64,000 nucleotides of DNA from contig CAWDUC010000010.1 in NCBI GenBank assembly GCA_963805405.1, forward strand, positions 21,142 to 85,141, given 5' to 3'. Below are positions 8,920 through 17,368 of the stretch, piece by piece. Made by a program: the position numbers and the translations under genes. Position 1 is the first letter of the stretch. Each line of letters starts with the position of its first letter. This stretch comes from JAEUMG01 sp963805405 (GTDB lineage Bacteria; Pseudomonadota; Alphaproteobacteria; Rhizobiales; Aestuariivirgaceae). Under the pieces are notes generated by a model. It was not told where the DNA came from. It did no database searches and saw only the letters and a program-made list of their open reading frames with translations.

Positions 8920-9387
8920 ATGGCCGCGACCGAAACCAAGTTTCTCCTCACCCCGCATCGCTCCTTGTCGCGCAAGGGTTTTCTCATGGTGATGGGGACG
9001 ATCGCCGGGCTGAATCTCATTGGCGGCACCGCCTTCTGGCTGCTGGGCGCCTGGCCGGTCGTCGGCTTCATGGGGCTCGATGTCCTGCTCATCTGGTGGG
9101 CCTTCAAGGCGAATTTCGCTGCCGCCCGCCGCGCCGAGCGGATCGAGGTCACCGATCACGAACTGATCCTCGAACGCCTCTTGCCCGGCCGTCCGCCCTT
9201 GGAGAGCCGCTTTGTCCGCGGCTGGGTCAGGGTCGAACTGGAAGAAGACCAGGCTCGCGAATTGATTGGCCGTCTATTTCTCAATTCCCGTCACAAGCGC
9301 ACCGAGATCGGCTCGTTCCTCAGCCCTGCCGAGCGAAAGACGCTCGCCGGCGCCCTCAAACAGGCCTTGGCGCGCCCCCATATCTGA
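8920..9387 (+). CDS. DUF2244 domain membrane protein
   Basis: A 155-residue protein starting MAATETKFLLTPHRSLSRKG. Two adjacent hydrophobic helices (about residues 22-42 and 46-66, with AWPVVGFMGLDVLLIWWAFK) are followed by RRAERIEVTDHELILER and a soluble C-terminal domain with WVRVELEED and SRHKRTEIGSFL. This layout matches DUF2244, a widespread alphaproteobacterial family of unknown function often found near nth, as here. It is divergent from nth with about 58 bases between starts. Confidence 0.82.
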   Translation: MAATETKFLLTPHRSLSRKGFLMVMGTIAGLNLIGGTAFWLLGAWPVVGFMGLDVLLIWWAFKANFAAARRAERIEVTDHELILERLLPGRPPLESRFVRGWVRVELEEDQARELIGRLFLNSRHKRTEIGSFLSPAERKTLAGALKQALARPHI

Positions 9388-9434
9388 GCAAGAATCGGGT
9401 GGGCAGGGACTGTCCCGACCATTATTTTCGTATC

Positions 9435-10304
9435 ATGAACATGATCGACATCACCTCATCCCCCGCCCGCGACTATGCGCTGGTGAAACAGACCTTGGGC
9501 TTCATCAAGGAAAACTGGCGCGAACAACCAACGCTCGAGACCATTGCCGACCAGGCTGGCCTCTCGCCCCATCATCTGCAGCGCCTCTTCACCCGTTGGG
9601 CCGGTCTCTCGCCCAAGGCCTTCCTCCAGGCGGTCACGCTTGACCACGCCAGGGGCCTGTTGCGCGATTCGGCCTCGATCTTGGATACGGCTTACGAGGT
9701 CGGCCTCTCCGGCCCCGGCCGCCTCCATGATCTCTTCGTCACCCATGAAGGCATGTCGCCCGGCCTCTACAAGGCCAAGGGCAAGGGCCTCGTCATCCAG
9801 TATGGCTTCCACGCCTGTCCGTTCGGCAATGCATTGGTGATGATCACCGACCAGGGCTTGGCCGGGCTCGCCTTTGCCGATGACGGCGACGAGAAGGCAG
9901 CGCTTGCCGACATGACCTCCCGCTGGAAGGAGGCTGACTATGTCGAGGACCATGCAGCAACAGCGCCCTATGCCGAGCGCATCTTCAAGCCGGAAAACTG
10001 GCGCCCCGACGAGCCTTTGCGCGTCGTCTTCATCGGCACCGATTTCGAGATCAGGGTGTGGGAGACATTGCTGCGCATCCCGTTGGGCCGTCGCACCAGC
10101 TATTCCGACATTGCCGCGCATCTGGGCAAGCCGTCGGCGGCGCGCGCCGTCGGCACCGCGGTCGGCCGCAATCCGGTTTCATTCGTCGTCCCGTGTCATC
10201 GCGTGATGGGAAAATCCGGAAGCCTCTGCGGTTATCACTGGGGCCTGACGCGCAAACGCGCCATCCTCGGCTGGGAAGCAGGCGTTGCTGCAAGCGCCGC
10301 TTAG
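9435..10304 (+). CDS. AraC-type HTH / methylated-DNA-protein cysteine methyltransferase (Ada-like, lacks N-terminal metal domain)
   Basis: A 289-residue two-domain protein. Residues about 15-110 are an AraC HTH with PTLETIADQAGLSPHHLQRLF and AYEVGLSGPGRLHDLF. The rest is an Ogt/MGMT domain with RVWETLLRIPLGRRTSYSDI and the active-site VSFVVPCHRVMGKSG (Cys acceptor in PCHR) near residue 255. The domain removes methyl groups from O6-methylguanine and is consumed in the process. The Ada N-terminal Cys4 zinc domain that senses methylphosphotriesters is absent, so it cannot be a classical Ada sensor. The ATG at 9435 is preferred; an ATG two codons later is possible. DNA-alkylation repair is also represented by alkB at 51 kb. 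Confidence 0.9.
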   Translation: MNMIDITSSPARDYALVKQTLGFIKENWREQPTLETIADQAGLSPHHLQRLFTRWAGLSPKAFLQAVTLDHARGLLRDSASILDTAYEVGLSGPGRLHDLFVTHEGMSPGLYKAKGKGLVIQYGFHACPFGNALVMITDQGLAGLAFADDGDEKAALADMTSRWKEADYVEDHAATAPYAERIFKPENWRPDEPLRVVFIGTDFEIRVWETLLRIPLGRRTSYSDIAAHLGKPSAARAVGTAVGRNPVSFVVPCHRVMGKSGSLCGYHWGLTRKRAILGWEAGVAASAA

Positions 10305-10318
10305 CGTATTTACAGACT

Positions 10319-10353
10319 TCTCCCTCCTCGACGCGTAGCGTTGGGGAGGGAGA
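10319..10353. terminator. Inverted repeat between convergent genes
   Basis: TCTCCCTCC and GGAGGGAGA form a perfect 9-bp stem (10319-10327 with 10345-10353) around a 17-base loop. It lies between the ends of the Ada-like gene (10304) and the MttB-like gene (10359). There is no T tract on either side, so it is either a bidirectional factor-independent-like terminator or a short palindromic intergenic repeat of the type common in Hyphomicrobiales. Confidence 0.5.
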
Positions 10354-10358
10354 GATCG

Positions 10359-11867
10359 CTAGAGTGCACCCCGCTTCCGCCGCTCCATGTAATCCTTGAG
10401 TGCTTCCTCGATGTCGGCATCGATCGGCGGCCGCTGGTAAGTCTCGACCATCTGCTTCCAGATGCGATTGGCCTTTTGCGGTGCCGTCTCGCTGCCGCGC
10501 TCGCGCCAGCTCTCGTAATTGTCCCAGTTGGAAACCAGCGGCGTGTAAAATGCCGTCTCGTAGCGCGCGAGTGTATGGGCGGTACCGAAATAATGCCCGG
10601 CCGGCCCGACATCGCGGATGGCGTCGAGCGCCAGGCTCTCGGTATCGACTGAAAACGGTTCGCAATAGGCGGCCATCATCTGCAGCATCTCGGCATCGAG
10701 AATGAGCTTCTCGAACGATGCCGTCAGCCCGCCATGCAGCCAGCCCGCTGCATGAAGTATCATATTGGCGCCGCCCATGACGGCACCCCACAGAGCCATC
10801 ATGCTTTCATAGGCCGCCTGGGCATCGACATCGTTCGCCGCATTCACATTGCTCGAGCGGAACGGCACGCCGATATGCCGCGCCAATTGTCCCGAGGCTT
10901 GCGCGGCCTGTGCATATTCCGGCGTGCCGAAGGCGGGCGCGCCGGACCGCATATCGACGTTCGACGTGAAGCCGCCATACATGACGGGCGTCCCCGGCCG
11001 GACGATCTGGCAGAGCACGATGCCGGCCAAGGCCTCTGCATGTTGCTGCGCGAGCGCCCCGGCCAATGTCACCGGCGACATCGCGCCTGCCAAGGTGAAC
11101 GGCGTCACCACCACGCATTGCCCGTGCTCGGCATAGGTCATGAGCCCTTCGGCCATCGGAATGTCGAGCTGCAAGGGCGAATTGGTATTGATGATGCAGG
11201 TAAAGACCGGCCGATCGATCAAGCCTTCGCGCGTCGTACCGAGCGAGATCGCCGCCATTTCGAGAGCATCGATCGAGCGCTCTGTGCCCAGTCCCTGCGG
11301 CTGCCAGTTCTTGTCGAGCAAGGTGATCTCGGCGAAGTACAGATCGAGATGGCGCGTTTCGGCGGGAAGATCGAGCGGCTCGAAGGGTCCGCCGCCTTCC
11401 TGATGCAGGATGTTGAGACCCTGCACGACCTTGAGATAGTCGCACATTTCGGCATAGGTGCCGGCCCGCCTGCCGCCTTCGAGATCCATCACATAGGCGG
11501 GGCCGCCGACGGAAGAGAAAATGCCGTTGCGCTTGCCGACCTTGACATTCCTCGCCGGATTGCGCGCTTCGAGGGTGAATTCCGCTGGCGCCTTGGCGAT
11601 GAGCTCGGTCACCATCGCGCGATCGAAACGAACCCGATCCTCGCCGGGCTCGATCCTCGCTCCGGCAGCGCGATAATATTCGCGCGCCCGCGGCTCCAGT
11701 ACCTTCATGCCGATCTCTTCAAGGACCGTCAGTGCCGTGTCGTGGATACGCTCAACCTGGTCGGCATTCAGAATCCGGATCGGCTCGTAAGGCAGCGAGA
11801 ATTGTTTCCACGGACGCTGTGCAATAGCGCCAACGATGCGGGTCGGGCGTTCGCGGCGGCGGCTCAT
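10359..11867 (-). CDS. MttB-like (trimethylamine methyltransferase family) protein, no amber codon
   Basis: A 502-residue MttB-superfamily protein starting MSRRRERPTRIVGAI. Landmarks include LNADQVERIHDTALTVLEEIG at the N-terminus, GTYAEMCDYLKVVQGLN, CIINTNSPLQLDIPMAEGL, PGTPVMYGGFTSNVDMRSGA and the C-terminal AHTLARYETAFYTPLVSNWD. The reading frame is intact with no in-frame TAG, so it is a non-pyrrolysine member; characterised members of that type demethylate glycine betaine and related quaternary amines and pass the methyl group to a corrinoid protein. No corrinoid protein is visible nearby. Its ATG overlaps the stop of the upstream flavoprotein gene (ATGA), so the two are translationally coupled. 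Substrate unknown. Confidence 0.85.
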   Translation of the reverse strand: MSRRRERPTRIVGAIAQRPWKQFSLPYEPIRILNADQVERIHDTALTVLEEIGMKVLEPRAREYYRAAGARIEPGEDRVRFDRAMVTELIAKAPAEFTLEARNPARNVKVGKRNGIFSSVGGPAYVMDLEGGRRAGTYAEMCDYLKVVQGLNILHQEGGGPFEPLDLPAETRHLDLYFAEITLLDKNWQPQGLGTERSIDALEMAAISLGTTREGLIDRPVFTCIINTNSPLQLDIPMAEGLMTYAEHGQCVVVTPFTLAGAMSPVTLAGALAQQHAEALAGIVLCQIVRPGTPVMYGGFTSNVDMRSGAPAFGTPEYAQAAQASGQLARHIGVPFRSSNVNAANDVDAQAAYESMMALWGAVMGGANMILHAAGWLHGGLTASFEKLILDAEMLQMMAAYCEPFSVDTESLALDAIRDVGPAGHYFGTAHTLARYETAFYTPLVSNWDNYESWRERGSETAPQKANRIWKQMVETYQRPPIDADIEEALKDYMERRKRGAL

Positions 11868-13900
11868 GGGTCTGGCCTTTCCCGCTTGAGAGGTGATTTT
11901 ACGACACTGCCGAATTCGCGCGCGAAGCGATGACCGGAAAAGACCGCGTCCGCAATATGCGAGGGATTGAAGCAATCGCCGATTCGCGTCATCGACGGCG
12001 CATCGGGCATCGAAGCCAATAGCTGATAAAGCAAATCATCCGGCGTCTTGCCGGTCACGAGTATCAATCGGCCAAGCGGCAGGCTCTTCTCTTGGCCCGA
12101 ATAGGCGCAGGCGAAGCACGCTTCATCGCGGCGTCGCGCTGACGAGCCCATGCGACAGGAGAAGCTCGACGCCAAGCTCAATCAAGCGTGCCTGGATGAA
12201 GCCCTGCTCGTCGGTCATCGCCGTCCATGACGAGACGACGGACCCCGGCGTGACATAGGTTACAGCGTGCCCGGCCGTCTTTAATTTCTCGGCCAGCGCA
12301 GTCGCCACTGCGTAATGGTCATCATCATAGATGACGATCGGGCTAGAGAGATCGCCGAGCGCATCGGGCGTGGCGACGGACGCGTCTGCGGCAATCTTGA
12401 CTGGCGTCTCGCCCACCGCGCCGATCCCATCCTTGCGCCAGGTGCTCCCGGTGGCGAGAACGACATGATCGGCGCCGAAGCCGATCACGTCTTCGGCCGT
12501 GAGCCGGCTTTCGCGATAGACCGAAACATTGGCGAGTTTCGAAGCATGTGCTCGCGATAGTCGCGCACCCGGATCCAGGTGCCGAGGCCCGGCAGTGCGG
12601 ACTCAGCAAGAACGCGCCCGCCCAATTGCGCCGTCGCCTCGGCCAGTGTCACCTCATAGCCGCGCTTGCCGAGCGCCAGCGCGCATTCGAGCCCGGCCGG
12701 GCCGCCGCCGACCACCAGCACATGCGCTCGTTGATGTTTCGGCTCGATCCGTTCCGGATGCCAGCCGCGCCGCCATTCCTCGCCCATGGTCGGGTTCTGC
12801 GTGCAGCGCAGATGGCACGCCTCGTTGTTGGCCGCCCGGCAGATATTGCAGCCGATGCATTCGCGGATTTCGTCCTCGCGGCCTTCGCGGATCTTGGTCG
12901 GCAGGAACGGATCGGCGATCGAGGGCCGCGCCGCGCCGATGAAATCGGTGAATGCCGCGCCTGATCTGGCGACACCATGAGATCGGGCGAGGTGAAGCGC
13001 CCGACCGTCGACCACCGGCTTCGATGGTCATGCGATTTGACGAAGGAAATATATTCGTCCTGGTAGCCTTCCTCGCCGAAAACGCGCGCACTCTTGAAAT
13101 CATTGCCGAGCGCTCCGGCGACATTCACGTCCCAAAGATCGGGCAATTCGGCGAGCATGGCCCATGATCTCGCGCGCCTCGCCATCGGCAGGTGATGCCG
13201 TGCGGCCCGTGCAGTTCATCGACCGCCATGCGTACCGCGACCGCCGCAGCTTGCCGCCGCGTCGCCTCGCGCGTCACCTCGATCATCTCGCGCAGCAGCC
13301 GCGCGCGGTTTTCGAGTCGAGCCGCCATATTCGTCGATGCGCCGGTTGGTGCGCGGCGACAGGAACTGGAAGGGCAGATAGTCGTGGCCGGCATAGACAT
13401 AGACGATGTCAAAGCCGGCCTTGACCGCGCGTTCCGCGGCGAGCCTCTGCCAGTCGCGGAAAGCGGCGATGTCGGCCTTGTCCATGGCGCGCGCGCCCAT
13501 CGGCTGAACGAATTTGGCGCGCTGGCCCGAAGGCGACAGCATCGGCTCGCGGGTCAGCCGGTTATTGGCGTGGAAGCCGCCATGCCAGAGCTCGACCGCG
13601 GCGAGGCTGCCATGGGCATGGACGGCATCGGCGATCTTGGCGAGCGCCTGGACATCGTCTTCGTCCCACAGGGTCAAATAGCCATAAGGGAAATCATCAG
13701 ACGACGGATGAATGGAGCAGTATTCGGTGCAGACCACGCCCCAGCCGCCTTCGGCCTTGATGCCGCGCAGGGCCGCGCGAGGCTTTCGGCGCGCGCCAGC
13801 CCATGCCGGTTGCATGCGGCGTCTGGTAGAAGCGGTTCGGCGCGGTGACCGGGCCGATCTTCATCTCCTGGAACAGGATATCGTAGCGGGGATTGCGCAT
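11864..13900 (-). CDS. Trimethylamine/dimethylamine dehydrogenase-like FMN/[4Fe-4S]/FAD oxidoreductase (at least six frameshifts)
   Basis: The pieces are colinear over about 678 codons. The N-terminus MRNPRYDILFQEMKIGPVTA and NRFYQTPHATGMGW open an old-yellow-enzyme FMN barrel, followed by GGWGVVCTEYCSIHPSSDD and FQFLSPRTNRRIDEYGGS. Then come DFIGAARPSIADPFLP, cluster ligands in CIGCNICRAANNEACHLRC, and the ADP-binding VLVVGGGPAGLECALALG of the FAD/NAD-like domain; the last part has DDDHYAVATALAEKL. This order is that of trimethylamine dehydrogenase and relatives, which oxidatively demethylate amines. Frame changes fall near 13795, 13780, 13315, 13180, 13005, 12530 and 12130. This is more than in any neighbour, so true decay cannot be excluded, but the residue pattern is well conserved in each piece. 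Confidence 0.82.
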
Positions 13901-13980
13901 GTCTTTCCTTGTTGAACGTTTGTACAATAAGGAATGCACCCCGCGCAAGCCGATCCTCTCCCTTGCCCTTCACTTTGTCA

Positions 13981-14001
13981 TTGCCGGGCTTGTCCCGGCA
14001 A
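13981..14001. repeat. Palindromic intergenic repeat (REP-like)
   Basis: TTGCCGGG (13981-13988) and CCCGGCAA (13994-14001) form a perfect 8-bp stem with a CTTGT loop; the sequence continues with TCCATCATGCAGGA. Elements of this kind (cattgccgggctt..cccggcaatcc) are dispersed in many Hyphomicrobiales intergenic regions. It lies between the divergent flavoprotein and Gfo/Idh/MocA genes, 36 bases before the latter's ATG, so it could also affect its leader. Confidence 0.55.
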
Positions 14002-14036
14002 TCCATCATGCAGGAACAGAATGGGAGGCCGCATCA

Positions 14037-15027
14037 ATGTCGCCAGTGAAATGGGGAATCATCTCGACCGCCAAGATCGGCACCGAGAAAGTCATTCCCG
14101 GCATGCTCAAGAGCAAGCATCTCGAAGTCGTCGCCATCGCGTCTCGCGACTTGAAGACCGCCAAGGCCGCGGCCAAGAAGCTCGGCATTCCGAAAGCCTA
14201 TGGCTCTTACGAGGAGCTTCTCGCCGATCCCGAGATCGAGGCGGTCTATAACCCGCTGCCCAATCATCTCCACGTGCCGTTGACCTTGAAAGCCGCCGCC
14301 GCCGGCAAGCATGTCTTGTGCGAAAAGCCGATCGCCATCACCGCCAAGGAAGCGCAGAAGCTCAAGAAGGTGAAGCGCGGCATGCATGTCGCCGAGGCCT
14401 TCATGGTCCGCCACAATCCGCAATGGATCGAAGTCAAGGAGCGGGTCAAGAAGGGCGAGATCGGCACGGTGCGGGCGATCCAGGTCTTCTTCACCTATTA
14501 CCTCGACGATCCCTCGAACATCCGCAACATGGCGAAGATCGGCGGCGGCGGCATGCTCGATATCGGTTGCTACCCGATCACCGTCGCACGCTTCGTTTTT
14601 GATGCCGAGCCGAAGCGCGTCATCGCGCTCATCGATCGCGATCCCAAATTCAAGACCGACCGGCACCGCCAGCGGCATTGCCGATTTCGGCAATGGAAGG
14701 CAACTGACCTTCACCGTCTCGACGCAGACCGCACCCTATCAGCGCGCCCATATTGGCGGCACGAAAGGCCGCATCGAGGTCGAAATCCCGTTCAACGCAC
14801 CCCCCGACGTGCCCAACCGGCTATTCATCCAGGGCATGGAAATGAACAAGGGCCAGTGGCGCGAATTGCCGGTGAGCGACCAGTACCAGATGCAGGCGGA
14901 AGCCTTCGGCCGCGTCATCCGCAAACAGGATAAGCTCAAGCATGGCGTCGATGATGCGATCCAGAACATGAAAATCCTCGACGCCTTCTTCCGCTCCGCC
15001 AAGTCGGGGAAGTGGGAGAAGCCGTAA
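14037..15027 (+). CDS. Gfo/Idh/MocA-family oxidoreductase (one frameshift)
   Basis: The ATG at 14037 has GGGAGG about 10 bases upstream and opens MSPVKWGIISTAKIGTEKVI, a Rossmann GxxxxA-type dinucleotide site. The family motif is GKHVLCEKPIAITAKEAQKL (CEKP), followed by VAEAFMVRHNPQW and GGGGMLDIGCYPIT with the catalytic Asp/His region altered to DIGCYPIT as in glucose-fructose oxidoreductase-like members. An inserted base near 14665 shifts the frame; after it come GIADFGNGRQLTFTVSTQTA and the C-terminus FFRSAKSGKWEKP. The corrected length is 329 residues. It probably oxidises a sugar or cyclitol; the substrate is unknown. Divergent from the TMADH-like gene. Confidence 0.87.
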
Positions 15028-15044
15028 TCTCCTTACGCGGGAAC

Positions 15045-15131
15045 GGCCGAGAATCCACAACTAGGAATAGAAATCAACGCTGGGTGGCCTAGGAAGCCCG
15101 TACAGCGAGTTTCGGGCCTTCTCGGCCACCC
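15045..15131. terminator. Structured intergenic region with competing hairpins
   Basis: Between the convergent Gfo/Idh/MocA and ROK genes, GGGTGGCC (15082-15089) pairs with GGCCACCC (15124-15131), and the inner GAAG-CCCG (15093-15100) pairs with CGGG-c-CTTC (15113-15121) around a 12-base loop. GGCCGAGAA (15045-15053) is also perfectly complementary to TTCTCGGCC (15119-15127), so the two folds exclude each other. The likely role is transcription termination from both sides; no T tract is seen. Confidence 0.45.
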
Positions 15132-15219
15132 CCCTAGCGGCCCACCCGGCGCAGGGGCTCTACGTCGTTCCTGGTTACGTTCTAAGGCCTGTCTGGCGGC
15201 CGAGGTCGCCTTACCGGCC

Positions 15220-16121
15220 CTACCCTTGGTTCCAGAGCCGCGCGGCACCCCTGACCCCGCTCTTTTCCCCATGGGCAGCCCGCGCCACCCGGACTTTGGC
15301 CTGCCCGGAGAAGGTGTAGGGGCGCGTCCGCGCGCCCAGTTCCTCGACCAGTTCGGGAAGCGACGACAATCCGCCCCCGACCACGAAAATATCGGGATCG
15401 AGCGTATTGACGAGGCTGGCGGTCACTCTTGCGAAACGATCGGCGAGGCGCTCCAAAGCAGCCTTGGCGGCACTCTCCCCGGCCCTCGCCCGTGCGACGA
15501 TCTCGGCACCTTTGAGCGATGTCCCGTCACCGCGTTGTAGTCGCGGGCAAGGCCGGTGCCCGAGACATATTGCTCGACGCAGCCGGCTTTCCCGCAAAAG
15601 CACGGCAGCAACGGCCACTCCGTCTCGTTCGGCCAGGGCAAGGCGAGATGTCCGAATTCAGCGGCTTCGGCATTGGGGCCGGACCGCAATCTGCCGTCGA
15701 TGACGAGTCCGCCGCCCAGCGCGGTGCCGATCGTGTAGAAGCAGACGACCGGATAGCCTGCCCCTGCGCCGTCGAAGGCTTCCGACAGCGCGAAGCAATT
15801 CGCGTCATTCTCGAGCTTCACCGGCAACGCGATGGCTTTGGCGAGATCGCCAGGCAATGGCCGGCCGTTGCAAAAGACCATGTTCGCATTGCGCCACAGG
15901 CCTGTCTCGGGCGAGGCCGAACCCGGCGCGCCGATGCCGACGGTGGCGTCCGGTCCTGCGACTTTCGCCGCCTCGCCGACAAGCGCCGCGACGGCCTCGA
16001 TCAGCTTTGCATAATCGCCCGGCGTCGTGATCCGCCTTTCGAATTGCGATTGGCCTTCGGATGAGAGAACCAAGGCATCGATCTTGGTGCCGCCAATGTC
16101 GATGCCGATGCGCGACGGCAT
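15220..16121 (-). CDS. ROK-family sugar kinase, fructokinase-like (one frameshift)
   Basis: Starts MPSRIGIDIGGTKIDALVLS (phosphate-1 motif), with PVKLENDANCFALSEA carrying the catalytic Asp and the ROK zinc site CFCGKAGCVEQYVSGTGL (C-x-C-x4-C with Glu). After a single missing base near 15520 the C-terminus continues TSLKGAEIVARARAGESAAK and DIFVVGGGLSSLPELVEEL. The corrected length is 300 residues. It follows the cupin isomerase gene by 6 bases and is the last of three genes, consistent with hexose phosphorylation (fructose or mannose) feeding an isomerase. Glucose or N-acetylhexosamine substrates remain possible. Confidence 0.88.
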
Positions 16122-16127
16122 GGTCTC

Positions 16128-16470
16128 TCAAGTGCGCTTGTAGACATCATCATAGCGGATGATGTCGTCTTCGCCGAGATAGTCGCCGAATTGTACTTCG
16201 ATCACCGCGACCTCGTCCTTGCCGAAATTCTCGAGCCGGTGCTTGGCGCCTTGCGGAATATCGATCGATTGCGCGCGCGTATATTCTTTGACGCTGTCAT
16301 TGACAGTCACCGTCGCGGTGCCGTTCACCACCGTCCAGTGCTCGCCGCGGTGCTTATGGCTCTGCAGTGAGAGGCGCCCGCCCGGCTTTAACCACGATGC
16401 GCTTCACCTTGAAGCCCGGCTGCTCGTCGAGAACATGAAATGCCCCCCAGGGCCGTTCCTCGCTGTACAT
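16128..16470 (-). CDS. Cupin-type mannose-6-phosphate isomerase (one frameshift)
   Basis: A small cupin of about 113 residues once one extra A near 16390 is removed. It starts MYSEERPWGAFHVLDEQPGF and then reads RLSLQSHKHRGEHWTVVNGT, the metal-binding HxHxxxxxE pattern and signature of type II phosphomannose isomerase domains (as in the C-terminal part of ManC/AlgA). PQGAKHRLENFG and VIEVQFGDYLGEDDIIRYDD complete the barrel. It probably interconverts fructose-6-P and mannose-6-P. It sits between the aldo/keto reductase and ROK kinase genes on the same strand with short gaps, suggesting one sugar-metabolism operon. Confidence 0.85.
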
Positions 16471-16491
16471 GGTTTGATACTCCGCGAACTC

Positions 16492-17300
16492 TCAATTGTC
16501 CCACTTCGGCGCCCAGCCCGACGGCGAGATCAAGCGCCGGTTGCCCATGCTCACTTGCGTGATCGCATCCATGTCGGCTTGCGACAGGACGAGATCGAGC
16601 GCCCGCAGATTGGACTGCGCATTCTCGCGCTTCGTCGTCATCGGGATCGCCACGACATCCTGCTGCATGATCCAGGCGAGCGCCACTTCCGAGGCTGGCC
16701 GCTTAAACGATAGCCGATCTCCTGGATGACCTTGTTCTTCATCGCTTCGCCGCGACCCAAGGGACAATAGGCCATCAACGCCATGCCAAGCCTTGCGGCT
16801 TCCGCCTTTACGCGCGCCTGATCGATCAAAGGATGAAACTCGACCTGGTTGGCGATGAGCGCATGGGCGGTGCGTGCTTGTGCCCGCTGCATCATCGCGA
16901 TGGTGAAATTGCTCACCCCGATCGCCTTCGCGAAGCCGCGCTCCTTCGCTTCGATGAGGAGATCCACTGCCGTGTCGAAATGCTTGTCCGCGGGTGGCCA
17001 ATGGATGAGGAGAAGGTCGACGGGGCCGCCAAGATGCGCGATCGACCGCTCGACCGAAGTAAGAAAGCGATCGGCGCCGATATTGCCCGGATCGACCTTG
17101 GTGACGATGTAAAGATCCTGACGCTGGATGCCGGAGCGTTGAAGCGCGCGGCCGACCTCGGCCTCGTTGCCATACATTTGCGCCGTGTCGACATGCCGGA
17201 AACCGAGTTCGAGGGCTGTTGCGATCGCCCGGTCGGCCTCATCGCTCGACAAGGGATAGGTGCCGAAGCCCAGGATCGGGATGCCGTTGACGCGCTTCAT
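16492..17300 (-). CDS. Aldo/keto reductase (one frameshift)
   Basis: Starts MKRVNGIPILGFGTYPLSSD. The catalytic tetrad residues can be placed: Asp and Tyr in GFRHVDTAQMYGNEAEVG, Lys in LYIVTKVDPGN, and His in DLLLIHWPP. The cofactor region KRPASEVALAWIMQQDVVAI follows a missing base near 16708, and the C-terminus reads RLISPSGWAPKWDN. The corrected length is 269 residues, typical of the AKR 2,5-diketo-D-gluconate reductase-like group. It is the first gene of the leftward reductase-isomerase-kinase cluster. The substrate cannot be inferred beyond a small carbonyl compound, perhaps a sugar derivative. Confidence 0.86.
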
Positions 17301-17368
17301 GGCAATGTCTGCGTGGTTGCGTTGGCGCCGTTATCGCGCGGCGCTGACATGCTGGCAACAGCAGGAGG

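Noticed and set aside
8787..9434. N-terminal extension of the Ada-like ORF through the DUF2244 gene
   Set aside because: The frame is open upstream of 9435, but the residues are the shadow of the DUF2244 frame and lack an Ada N-terminal Cys4 domain.
10359..11867. A pyrrolysine-containing MttB
   Set aside because: There is no in-frame TAG anywhere in the gene, so it belongs to the non-pyrrolysine branch.
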